DNA of 26,482 nucleotides, from the NCBI GenBank assembly GCA_018304565.1, contig JAGVVX010000040.1, forward strand, positions 3,354 to 29,835, given 5' to 3'. The stretch's first letter is position 1; every line of letters begins with the position of its first letter. The position numbers and the translations under genes were made by a program. Source of the DNA: Candidatus Aenigmatarchaeota archaeon (GTDB lineage Archaea; Aenigmatarchaeota; Aenigmatarchaeia; GW2011-AR5). Below the pieces are notes generated by a model, which was given only the letters and a program-made list of their open reading frames with translations, ran no database searches and had not been told where the DNA came from. Below, piece by piece: positions 6,862-13,443 of this stretch.

Positions 6862-8308
6862 AATAAGCCCTCGCGAAATAAGCGCGCAAGTGGCCGTCTT
6901 TTCCGCAGGCGATGCATTTGCCCTTCTTGTCTATTTTTTCGAAAGGCATGCATCTTATTGTGGCACCTGTATCAGTCTTTACTTGTTCCTCGCATTTTGC
7001 ATCGCCGCACCAGTTTGCAATTATCATGCCGCGGCTTTCAATCAGCTTTTTGAACTGCTTGAGATCAGAAGCTTCATGAGTATTTTCTTTCAGCAGTTTC
7101 TTTGACTTTTCAAAGAGATTTTTCTGCACCATTTCCAGCGTCTGCTTCACTTTTTTTCCAATCTCAGGCAGTTTGACAATTTCCTTTTCTCCTGTGTCGC
7201 GCCTGGCAAGAACAGCCTGGTTTTTCTCCACGTCTTTTGGCCCTATCTCTATCCTTATTGGCACGCCTTTCAGTTCCCATTCGTTGAACTTGAAGCCTGC
7301 AGAATAGCCTTCGCGGTCATCCAGCTCCACGCTGAACTGGGTTGAAAGCAGGTCCCTGACTTCCTCGGATTTGTTGATCACTGCTTTCTTGCTCTTCTCG
7401 AAGACTATGGGAATTATCACAGCTTGCACAGGCGCGATGCTTGGCGGCAGCACAAGACCTTTGTCGTCTCCATGAGCCATAATAACAGCACCTATCAGTC
7501 TTGTTGAAATGCCCCATGAGGTTTGCCAGACATATTTTTCCTGCTTGTCTTTGTCTGAAAACTTTATCCCGAATGCTTTGGAAAAATGCTGGCCGAGGTT
7601 GTGCGAGGTTCCCATTTGTATTGCACGTCCGTCTGGCATTAACGCCTCGAGCGTTGTTGTGTACAATGCACCCGCGAATTTCTCGGATTCTGTCTTTTTG
7701 CCTGTCATGACAGGTATTGCCAGCAGTTCTTCCATCAGCCTTTTGTAGATATTGAGAATGGTCATTACTTCTTTGTCCGCTTCCTCTTTCGTTGCGTGGC
7801 ACGTGTGGCCTTCCTGCCACAGGAATTCGCGCGTGCGCAGGAACAGTTTAGTCATCTTTGTTTCGCTGCGGAACACGGAGTTCCAGCAGTTTATCAGCAC
7901 AGGCAGATCGCGCCAAGACCTGATCCATCTGGAATATGAATCATAAATTATTGTTTCAGACGTGGGGCGAAGCGCAAGTTTCTCGTTGAGCTTCTCCTTG
8001 CCGGCCTGGGTTATCCAGAAGACCTCGGGCGAGAAGCCTTCCACGTGTTCCTTTTCCTTCTCGAAGAACTTTTCAGGTATGACAGCTGGAAAATATGCGT
8101 TCTTGTGGCCGAGCTTTTTTATTTCAGCATCAAAATGCTGCTGTATCTTTTCCCATATCGCATAGCCGTGCGGCTTTATCACCATGAAGCCCTTGAGATC
8201 CGCGAAATCAGCCAAGCCTCCCTTAAGCACAACCTCGTTGTACCACTCGCTGAAATTGTCATTTTTCTTGACCGTTATGCCAAGCGTCGTTTTCTCTTCA
8301 GATTCCAT
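6860..8308 (-). CDS. proS: Prolyl-tRNA synthetase, archaeal/eukaryotic type
   Basis: Class II synthetase that charges tRNA-Pro. Seen in order: an N-terminal block with NFSEWYNEVV; motif 1 region YFPAVIP; the proline pocket RPTSETIIY; motif 2 with FRSETKMTKLFLRTREFLWQEGHT; motif 3 near SWGISTRLIGA; then the anticodon-binding domain (APVQAVIIPI) and a C-terminal zinc-type domain with four cysteines, ending in tyrosine (ARAY) as in this subfamily. Length 482 aa is standard. It has no bacterial editing insert. The upstream csaA gene abuts it, and tRNA-Pro(UGG) lies just before csaA on the same strand. Confidence 0.95.
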   Translation of the reverse strand: MESEEKTTLGITVKKNDNFSEWYNEVVLKGGLADFADLKGFMVIKPHGYAIWEKIQQHFDAEIKKLGHKNAYFPAVIPEKFFEKEKEHVEGFSPEVFWITQAGKEKLNEKLALRPTSETIIYDSYSRWIRSWRDLPVLINCWNSVFRSETKMTKLFLRTREFLWQEGHTCHATKEEADKEVMTILNIYKRLMEELLAIPVMTGKKTESEKFAGALYTTTLEALMPDGRAIQMGTSHNLGQHFSKAFGIKFSDKDKQEKYVWQTSWGISTRLIGAVIMAHGDDKGLVLPPSIAPVQAVIIPIVFEKSKKAVINKSEEVRDLLSTQFSVELDDREGYSAGFKFNEWELKGVPIRIEIGPKDVEKNQAVLARRDTGEKEIVKLPEIGKKVKQTLEMVQKNLFEKSKKLLKENTHEASDLKQFKKLIESRGMIIANWCGDAKCEEQVKTDTGATIRCMPFEKIDKKGKCIACGKDGHLRAYFARAY

Positions 8309-8638
8309 TCAATACACCCTTGAGCCTAATTCAACTTCTTTTTCCGGTTTTAATAAGATGCATTCGCCTTTCTCGTCTGGCAGCCCAAGAACAAGGACTT
8401 GTGACATGAAGTTGCCTATCTGCTTGGGATGAAAATTCGTGACAGCAATCACAGACCCTCCTATCAGTTCTTCCTTGCTGTAGTTGCTGCAAAGTTGCGC
8501 CGATGACTTCTTTATTCCGAAAGAGCCGAAATCTATTGTAAGTTTGTATGCAGGGTTTCTGGCCTCTGGGTAATCCTGCACGTCAATTATTCTTCCAACT
8601 CGCATTTCAACCTTGTGAAAATCTTCAGCCGATATCAT
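8309..8638 (-). CDS. csaA: CsaA-like tRNA-binding OB-fold protein
   Basis: 109-aa OB-fold protein of the MetG-C/EMAPII/CsaA type, which binds tRNA as a dimer. Family signatures are FHKVEMRVGRI, EARNPAYKLTIDFG, IKKSSAQL and NFHPKQIGNFMSQVLVLG. A longer frame starting at 8770 would add 44 basic residues, but that stretch is the tRNA-Pro gene, so I place the start at the ATG at 8638, which has GGTGA four bases upstream. It lies between tRNA-Pro and proS, so the three may share a transcript. A role in delivering tRNA to ProRS is inference. Confidence 0.88.
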   Translation of the reverse strand: MISAEDFHKVEMRVGRIIDVQDYPEARNPAYKLTIDFGSFGIKKSSAQLCSNYSKEELIGGSVIAVTNFHPKQIGNFMSQVLVLGLPDEKGECILLKPEKEVELGSRVY

Positions 8639-8675
8639 TTTTTCACCAAGTGAAGTAAAAGTGGGCTCGCCCGGA

Positions 8676-8728
8676 ATTTCAGGCTCTTTTCGCCGCCGTT
8701 TTCCGCCGGCGGTTTTTGAAAAGGGCCG
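8676..8728 (-). other. tRNA-Pro intron 3, 53 nt, in the T-loop (59/60)
   Basis: A textbook BHB: outer helix CCCGG/CCGGG (the T-stem), central helix TTCA/TGAA, bulges AAC and ATT, and intron stem GGCCCTTTTC/GAAAAGAGCC with one mismatch. Cutting after the second bulge base yields the 7-nt T-loop TTCAAAT. The intron interior is GC-rich (GCCGGCGG, CGGCGGCG). Confidence 0.9.
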
Positions 8729-8749
8729 TTTGAACCGGGGTTTCAAGCT

Positions 8750-8797
8750 GGTTCGGAAAACCACCTTCATTGGTTTTCACCCTCTTAGCGGCTTCCA
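8750..8797 (-). other. tRNA-Pro intron 2, 48 nt, canonical 37/38
   Basis: Outer helix is the anticodon stem CGAGC/GCTTG. The central helix is T32-T33-T34-G35 with intron CGAA, the bulges are GGT and CCA, and the intron stem is GGAAGCC/GGTTTTC (7 bp with two G-U). The central helix can form only after intron 1 has joined T33 to T34. Confidence 0.85.
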
Positions 8798-8801
8798 CCC
8801 A

Positions 8802-8815
8802 TTGAGCAATTTCTT
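8802..8815 (-). other. tRNA-Pro intron 1, 14 nt, between 33 and 34
   Basis: BHB visible: exon ACCC pairs with GGGT; the central 4-bp helix is GAGC/GCTC; the 3-nt bulges TTA and AAT are each cut after the second base. The intron stem is almost absent, with an A-T pair closing GAAAT. Removal joins TT to TGG and creates the proline anticodon. Confidence 0.75.
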
Positions 8816-8828
8816 AAGCTCGGGTCCT

Positions 8829-8860
8829 GACCAAACTAGACTACGAGCCCTCTAGAAAGA
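8829..8860. repeat. Island repeat site A: 5' end of tRNA-Pro plus flank
   Basis: CTACGAGCCC, then CT.TAGAAAGA, is shared with site B at 9487-9518 (25 of 32 positions identical, including bases beyond the tRNA 5' end). It marks the start of the accessory island. It coincides with the real tRNA and is listed separately because the similarity continues outside the tRNA. Confidence 0.5.
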
Positions 8861-8869
8861 CTTCTTGGA

Positions 8870-8877
8870 CTATAAAC
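8870..8877 (-). promoter_or_regulatory. Box A of tRNA-Pro
   Basis: TTTATAG on the minus strand, centred about 24 bp before G1 of tRNA-Pro. The same AT-rich element lies upstream of the divergent PBECR-like gene and may serve both directions. Confidence 0.5.
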
Positions 8878-8906
8878 TTAAAAACACTGTTTTGCAAAGT
8901 CTATTA

Positions 8907-9206
8907 GTGGATGAAATTACCTGCGTTTTGGGAAAGAAAATCAAGTTCACAAAGGAAAGGTATCTGCACATCGTTCTAAGACATCCAGAGTTGGAGGGAA
9001 AAGAAAGCGATATAAGGAAAACCGTGACAAATGCGGATTTCGTGCAAGAGAGCGTTTACGATAAGAATGTTCTGTTATACTACAGAAACATCAACAGGAA
9101 AGAATATGTTGTGGTTATAATAAAGGTCTTAAACAATCACGGCTTTATAATTACAGCGTATATAGCAAACATAATCAAGAAAGGTGCCATTATATGGAAA
9201 AAATGA
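8907..9206 (+). CDS. PBECR-like (barnase/EndoU/colicin/RelE fold) nuclease, putative toxin
   Basis: 99 aa. The pattern FTKERYLHIVLRHPEL, SDIRKTVTNADFVQESVYD, VLLYYRN, YVVVIIKVL and FIITAYIAN matches small PBECR-type RNase toxin domains, with the His in LRHPE and the ITAY strand conserved. I prefer the GTG at 8907; a TTG at 8865 is possible but lies in the tRNA-Pro promoter. The next gene, a DUF2283 protein, overlaps it in the usual ATGA fashion, as expected for a toxin-antitoxin pair. Toxin activity is inferred from family and context. Confidence 0.65.
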   Translation: MDEITCVLGKKIKFTKERYLHIVLRHPELEGKESDIRKTVTNADFVQESVYDKNVLLYYRNINRKEYVVVIIKVLNNHGFIITAYIANIIKKGAIIWKK

Positions 9207-9415
9207 GATTCTTCTATGACGATGAAGGAGATGTTCTAGATATATCCATAGGCAAGCCAAAAAAGGCGAAATCAGAAGAAATAGGAAATGACATAATAGT
9301 AAGGAAAGATAAGAAAGGCAAAGTAGTAGGATTTACAATACTTAATTTTGAGAAAAGGTCAGAAAAGGAGAAAGGATTCAATATACCCGTAGAAGCGAAG
9401 TTTGAGATTGTATAA
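9203..9415 (+). CDS. DUF2283 family protein, likely antitoxin
   Basis: 70 aa, beginning MRFFYDDEGDVLDISIG, with GNDIIVRKDKKGKVVGFTI and NFEKRS, the standard DUF2283 layout. It overlaps the stop of the PBECR-like gene by ATGA; an ATG at 9194 would add three residues. DUF2283 proteins often sit beside small nucleases, and I infer that it neutralises the upstream gene product. Confidence 0.7.
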   Translation: MRFFYDDEGDVLDISIGKPKKAKSEEIGNDIIVRKDKKGKVVGFTILNFEKRSEKEKGFNIPVEAKFEIV

Positions 9416-9429
9416 ACCTGTTTCTTGAG

Positions 9430-9518
9430 TAGCTCACAATCCAACCGCCCATAGCCCACGATTAGCCTGCACCGAGCCAAACCATCAGCCAAGCAAAGCT
9501 ACGAGCCCTGTAGAAAGA
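9430..9518. repeat. Island repeat site B (tRNA-end-like)
   Basis: On the minus strand it begins GGGCTCGTAGCTTTGCTTGG and ends near TGAGCTA 79 nt later, so its ends pair weakly like an acceptor stem. The inner part, AAACCATCAGCCAA then GCTACGAGCCC (plus strand), is shared with sites C and D, and the outer part with tRNA-Pro. It does not fold into a tRNA with a T-arm. It lies between the DUF2283 gene and the kinase remnant. Confidence 0.55.
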
Positions 9519-9574
9519 TTACTTTTCCACACAGACTTATAAGGCTTTTATTCCACAAAGGAAATTAAATTAGT

Positions 9575-10428
9575 ATGACAGTTAAAACAACATTTTCAAA
9601 AGAAGATTTTGCGAAAATCTCGAAACAACAAAAGGCAAATTTGCTTTTCGGTACTATGAAACTAGACCAGAAAGATATGCACTTTTTGAGGTATATCTGC
9701 TCGAGCACTTAGCCGGAAAGAGATATCCATCGCCAGCACCAATAAGGAATAAAAATGGCAATCTACTAGGAAAATACAAACAGAAACCATTTGCTATTTT
9801 CACTTTTATGCATGGTAGACATAAGAAAAGTGTTGATCCTATATTGATCGCTAAAGCGGTAGGAAAGTTGCATGAAATTACTGCTGGATACAAGCCAGAC
9901 TACTGTGCTGCTCGCGATACTTATGATCAGAAATCGTGCTGGAGAAATGCAATTCTAAATTCAAGGAAAATCAAATCAAAACCTGAAGCAAAGCAAAGAT
10001 TAGAATGGCTTAAAAGTGAATTAAGAAAATTACAACTGCCTGTAGATTTGCCAAAAGGTGTGTGTCATTGCGATACACATCCGTCTAATTTTCTATATAT
10101 AAATGGGAAACTTGTGGCTGTTTTAGATTTTGACGATGCAAGCTATGTGTATCTTCTATATGACATTGCAAACATGATTTATTTCTGGGCATGGCCAGAC
10201 AAAGCTATCATTAAATTTGATAAAGCAAAGAAGCTACTGGAAGAATATAGCAAATACAGAAAACTTACGTCTCCGGAGAAGGAGTACCTCTATGATATGC
10301 TCAAAATGGTTATCTTCATGAGCATAGGATGGTTTATCCATGCAAATGATTACAATAATGAACAAAGGAAAATCGAATATCTTAATTCAATTAGCCGAAA
10401 AGATTTCTACAATAGGATATTCACATGA
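9575..10428 (+). pseudogene. Homoserine/choline-kinase-like phosphotransferase, N-lobe deletion and frameshift
   Basis: The ATG at 9575 starts MTVKTTFSKEDFAKI, like the N-terminus of ThrB-II/APH-type kinases. The frame then shifts near 9620-9634 into ETTKGKFAFRYYETRPERY, which runs open to 10428. Compared with the family, about 25-30 residues between FAKI and ETTKG (glycine-rich strands) are missing, and the join is out of frame. The C-lobe is intact: GVCHCDTHPSN (HxDxxxxN catalytic loop), LDFDDA (metal-binding Asp) and YDIANM. An internal ATG at 9808 could give a 206-aa C-lobe fragment. A box A (CTTATAAG, 9536-9543) precedes it. Probably inactive. Confidence 0.7.
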
Positions 10429-10495
10429 TTTGGAGTTACAGTCAGATAAGATAAGTATATAAATCTTACTACTAAGATTATATGCAGGTGATTGC

Positions 10496-10762
10496 ATGGA
10501 AAAGGAATTCGATGTGACAAAAATGTCTAGCCGTGGCCAGATAGTGATACCTCAGGAACTCAGGGAAAGAATGAACCTGGAAGAAGGCTCTAAGTTTGCA
10601 GTAGTTGGTATGGAAGACACAATTATTCTCAAGAAACTCGAGCCCCCAAAATGGGAAGATTTTGACAAAGCAATAAGCAGTCTGAGAAAATTTGGCAAGG
10701 AAAAAGGCATTAATGAGAAGAAAGTGGATAAAGCTGTCCGTGATATAAGAAGAAGGCGTTAG
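10496..10762 (+). CDS. SpoVT/AbrB-type antitoxin
   Basis: 88 aa. The swapped-hairpin DNA-binding domain is clear: KMSSRGQIVIPQELRERM, then EEGSKFAVV and TIILKKLE. The C-terminal part (KWEDFDKAI, RRRR tail) should bind the toxin. AGGTGAT precedes the ATG, and TATATAAAT (about 10455-10463) is the box A. The PIN gene starts two bases after its stop. It probably represses its own promoter as the antitoxin-toxin complex. Confidence 0.85.
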   Translation: MEKEFDVTKMSSRGQIVIPQELRERMNLEEGSKFAVVGMEDTIILKKLEPPKWEDFDKAISSLRKFGKEKGINEKKVDKAVRDIRRRR

Positions 10763-10764
10763 TA

Positions 10765-11172
10765 GTGTACGCAATCGTGCCCGATACAAATGTACTTGTA
10801 TCCGGATCTACTGTTCCGCATGGAAATCCTGCTTTTATTCTGAATAGTTGGAGAAGTGAAAAAGTCCAGATAGTTACATCATTAGAAATACTTACTGAGT
10901 TTCAGAGAGTTATGCTGGAAAAATTCAATGCGCCACAAAATGAGGTGGAGATTCTCAATGCTTTTTTCATCTGGAAAGGCAAAGTTGTAGAGCCGAGACA
11001 GAAATTCAATGTTATCAAAGAAGATCCTACGGACAATAAATTTCTTGAAGCAGCGGTAGAAGGAGATGCTGATTACATAGTTTCTGGTGACAAAGATCTT
11101 CTAAGGCTGAAAAATTTTATGGAAATACAAATCATTTCTCCTGCTGAAATGGCTTCTATCCTGAGAAAATAA
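10765..11172 (+). CDS. PIN-domain ribonuclease toxin (VapC-like)
   Basis: 135 aa. PIN acidic residues are visible: VPDTNVLVSG (first Asp), EILTEFQRV (Glu), EDPTDNKFLEAA (central Asp pair) and YIVSGDKDLL (last Asp). It matches the COG1569-like PIN group that accompanies AbrB antitoxins. It has a GTG start directly after the antitoxin, so translation is probably coupled. Predicted to cut RNA when freed from the antitoxin. Confidence 0.85.
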   Translation: MYAIVPDTNVLVSGSTVPHGNPAFILNSWRSEKVQIVTSLEILTEFQRVMLEKFNAPQNEVEILNAFFIWKGKVVEPRQKFNVIKEDPTDNKFLEAAVEGDADYIVSGDKDLLRLKNFMEIQIISPAEMASILRK

Positions 11173-11234
11173 TTGCCTCAGCACACAAATCTATTTATCT
11201 AAAGGCATACAATTAATAGCAAAAGTAGTTGTTG

Positions 11235-11337
11235 GTGTGGTTTTATGCTCGGAAACATGCTTATTTCTGCTGAAAACGCTAGTTCTAGGGCTGTTTTAAG
11301 GGGAACCAAACGAGTAAGCAAGCAAAGCTACGAGCCC
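11235..11337. repeat. Island repeat site C
   Basis: Starts GTGTGGTTTTATGCTCGG and ends AAGCTACGAGCCC. It aligns along its whole length with site D (12415-12528) and shares its last 30 bp or so with site B. The ends ATGCTCG (11245) and CGAGCCC (11337) are imperfect inverted repeats, and a second pair, AGGGCT/AGCCC, lies inside. No gene is visible between the PIN stop and the Fic operator apart from this element. Confidence 0.6.
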
Positions 11338-11395
11338 AGAGGAATGTACTGATTAATTCAACGGATGGATTTATGCTGATAACTTTAGCGACTTT

Positions 11396-11454
11396 TATCA
11401 GCCTAACCAACAAAACACTTAGGCTGATAGTTTTAAATATTTTTATCAGCCTAA
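11396..11454 (+). promoter_or_regulatory. Three-site operator around the Fic promoter
   Basis: TATCAGCCTAA occurs at 11396-11406 and 11444-11454, and its reverse complement TTAGGCTGATA at 11419-11429. The last two flank the box A (TTTTAAATA, about 11431-11439), which lies 26 bp before the Fic ATG at 11462. A degenerate fourth half (GCTGATA) sits at about 11375. A dimeric regulator bound here would block TBP. Confidence 0.65.
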
Positions 11455-11461
11455 ATACAGT

Positions 11462-12409
11462 ATGGCATTGAGAACAAAAATCATTAATGGGAAAAAATAC
11501 TACTACCTTGACTTAAGCTATTTTGTTTCAAATAAGTCAAAGACGTTCAGTAAATATGTCGGCACAAAAAAACCGTTGAGAAATGATATAGCAAAGATCG
11601 GGCAATCATTCAAGTCAGAAATAATAGCAAAATTAGCGGGAAAGCATTACGACAATAAATTAATTTCCAAAGACGACCTGATAAAAGCACTGCTTTTTCG
11701 CGCCGCTTTTAAAAATGCATTCTCTTCGCTTTCGGGCGCCCGGAAAAGGAAGTATGAAGTTGACAGTACAATTCTTTTCACGCTGACCACGCTTACGACG
11801 GAAGGCGTTAATGTCGGCCTTAGAGACGTCCAGAATGCTTATGGAAAAAACAGGCAATTAAACATGAGTGAGCAGATCAGCAAAAATATGCTTAATGCGG
11901 TCGAATCAATAAAAGAACACCACGTTCTTGACAAAAAATATTTACTCGAATTGCATAAGACAATAATGACTAACTTTGAAGGAAAAACTCCCGGCAGAAT
12001 AAGGAGGCAACAAGTCTATTTGCACATGCAGGACACACAACATCCACTTGGAAAAGAAATCGCTTACAGACCGCCACACTATAGCAAACTAAACAAATTA
12101 ATTGATAAGTTTGTAAGGTGGTATAAATTGACAAGACTGAATCCAATTGAAAAGGCGGCTTTAGCGCACTATAATCTTTACAGAATTCACCCGTTTCTTG
12201 ATGGAAACAAACGGATATGCAGACTGATACTAAATAAGACTTTACTGGACGAAGGATTTCCTTTACTTAACATTTCAGCAAAAAAAGAGCGATATTTCCA
12301 GTCTTTGATCGACTCGGTTGAGAAAGACACGCCAAAGAAACTTGCAGAGTTCACGCTAAAGGAATTCTTCAGACAGACAAAAGAGTTCTTGACATTGCAT
12401 GCGGCTTAG
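11462..12409 (+). CDS. Fic-family AMP transferase
   Basis: 315 aa. The Fic motif HPFLDGNKRICR is present (HPFxxGNxRxxR; Lys at the usual Gly position). LYRIHPF precedes it, and the flap strand is near GKEIAYRPPHY. An inhibitory-helix motif [S/T]xxxE[G/N] appears N-terminally as TLTTEGV, so this is probably a class II, self-inhibited Fic. The first 60 residues resemble the strand-rich N-terminus of archaeal Fic proteins (INGKKYYYLD). Likely transfers AMP to a protein target. Leaderless start, under the operator just upstream. Confidence 0.85.
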   Translation: MALRTKIINGKKYYYLDLSYFVSNKSKTFSKYVGTKKPLRNDIAKIGQSFKSEIIAKLAGKHYDNKLISKDDLIKALLFRAAFKNAFSSLSGARKRKYEVDSTILFTLTTLTTEGVNVGLRDVQNAYGKNRQLNMSEQISKNMLNAVESIKEHHVLDKKYLLELHKTIMTNFEGKTPGRIRRQQVYLHMQDTQHPLGKEIAYRPPHYSKLNKLIDKFVRWYKLTRLNPIEKAALAHYNLYRIHPFLDGNKRICRLILNKTLLDEGFPLLNISAKKERYFQSLIDSVEKDTPKKLAEFTLKEFFRQTKEFLTLHAA

Positions 12410-12414
12410 TCGCC

Positions 12415-12528
12415 AGTGTGGTTTATGCTCGAAAGTGTAGTTTTACTGCTAAAAACGGCAGTTTTAGCGCGCGTTTCTAGGGGTCTTTCGGAGGAATCAA
12501 ACCATCAGCCAAACACAGCTACGAACCC
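12415..12528. repeat. Island repeat site D
   Basis: Begins AGTGTGGTTTATGCTCG six bases after the Fic stop and ends CAGCTACGAACCC. It is homologous to site C throughout, with AAACCATCAGCCAA shared with site B. Compensating changes appear at the ends: GGGTTCG here against GGGCTCG in B and C on the minus strand. Confidence 0.6.
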
Positions 12529-12573
12529 GACAAATGAGAAAGATTAATAAAAACCACTGCACAGGTTTTAGAG

Positions 12574-13443
12574 ATGGGTGTCTCAAAAGGATTCTATGAT
12601 CTTGTAGCCTTGGCAATGAAAGAGCGGCCAGAACATCCAAAAACAAGAGAAGAATTATGGGAAAAATTGCTTTCAGTCATATTCATGGGCGGCAAGCGTT
12701 CCGAACCTGATATACAGTTCATCATAAAACTTCTCAGGAGCAAAAATCTTGTTCAGTTTGATCAAGTTCTTGCCATAAAAGGCGAGGATTGGCGTGACAA
12801 AGTTGAAGAACTTCTGAATGAGCGTACGCCAAGGATTCAGGACGCAGATAGCAAAGCTGTGCTCAAAGAGTTTCAGAAGGAAATATTCAGAATAAGCTAT
12901 TCTATCAAGGGCAGTGCGCGTTTTTTGAATGGCATAACACCAGGAAGTCTGGCTAAAGACCTGGATACAAAGGAAAAAACGTGGAAATTCATTGAAGATC
13001 TCGCAAACAACGAGGACGTATCAAACATAAAATATACTAAAATAATCCTATGGCTGCATTCTATTGGCTACGGCTATGATTTCTGCCCGCCTAGTTGGCA
13101 TATGAAAAAATTCATCAACAATGAAATAGGGCCCTATTATCAGTTTTACGAAGACGACAAATATTTCATGAAGAAAGGCGAGGAATTCGCCGAAGAAGTG
13201 AAGAAAACGGTAAAATACGCGACTTGCCGCGACGTTTCTGTGGCAATCTATTATTATATGTCGCTCAAGAACCTGATGCCACAAAGATCAGCAGTCAAGA
13301 AAAAATGCACGCCTTCTGCCATCGTCCAGTTCCTCAAGAAAAAGAAGATCGGGCTCAAGGAACTGTCTGCAGCATTAGCGGATTCTGAAAGCCGGGAAGA
13401 CATGATTGAGTCTTTCTACGAATTCCTGGACAAACTAAGATAA
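12574..13443 (+). CDS. Uncharacterised protein, 289 aa
   Basis: Largely helical, soluble protein with no signal or membrane span. The middle region (GSARFLNGITPGSLAKDLD, TKIILWLHSIGYGYDFCPPS, WHMKKFINNEIG) faintly recalls HhH-GPD DNA glycosylases in spacing, but no clear helix-hairpin-helix or catalytic Lys/Asp pair can be named. The C-terminal part is lysine-rich (KKKIGLKELSAAL). A box A-like run (GATTAATAAAAA, 12541-12552) lies about 26 bp before the ATG. Last plus-strand gene of the island, overlapping the convergent GIY-YIG gene by 9 bp. Function unassigned. Confidence 0.75.
   Translation: MGVSKGFYDLVALAMKERPEHPKTREELWEKLLSVIFMGGKRSEPDIQFIIKLLRSKNLVQFDQVLAIKGEDWRDKVEELLNERTPRIQDADSKAVLKEFQKEIFRISYSIKGSARFLNGITPGSLAKDLDTKEKTWKFIEDLANNEDVSNIKYTKIILWLHSIGYGYDFCPPSWHMKKFINNEIGPYYQFYEDDKYFMKKGEEFAEEVKKTVKYATCRDVSVAIYYYMSLKNLMPQRSAVKKKCTPSAIVQFLKKKKIGLKELSAALADSESREDMIESFYEFLDKLR

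Larger units (their letters stand above)
8662..8850 (-). tRNA. tRNA-Pro(UGG) with three introns
   Basis: Acceptor GGGCTCG (8850-8844) pairs with CGAGCCC (8669-8663) and A73 is at 8662. D-stem GTCT/GGAC is standard. Removing introns at 8815-8802, 8797-8750 and 8728-8676 gives anticodon stem CGAGC/GCTTG, loop TTTGGGA with anticodon TGG, a 4-nt variable loop, and T-arm CCCGG-TTCAAAT-CCGGG. The total is exactly 74 nt with no mismatch apart from two G-U pairs (13/22 and 28/42). CCA is not encoded. The 3' end runs into the csaA leader, and a box A lies about 24 bp upstream of G1. Proline is the expected identity next to proS. Confidence 0.88.

Noticed and set aside
7317..7820. A 167-aa minus-strand ORF in another frame of proS
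   Set aside because: Arginine- and asparagine-rich composition typical of an out-of-frame shadow.
8639..8770. A basic N-terminal extension of CsaA
   Set aside because: This stretch is the 3' part of tRNA-Pro and its T-loop intron; CsaA family proteins start at the residue encoded at 8638.
8797..8822. tRNA-Pro read with a single anticodon intron (anticodon AAC or AAG)
   Set aside because: Every single-intron option gives A34 and no BHB; adding the 14-nt intron gives UGG and canonical BHBs.
9430..9508. A functional tRNA on the minus strand starting GGGCTCGTAGC
   Set aside because: No T-arm, no anticodon loop with U33, and the acceptor pairing is only partial.
9430..12528. True integron attC sites
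   Set aside because: No GTTRRRY/RYYYAAC core pairs and no IntI in the window. I report only the cassette-like layout.
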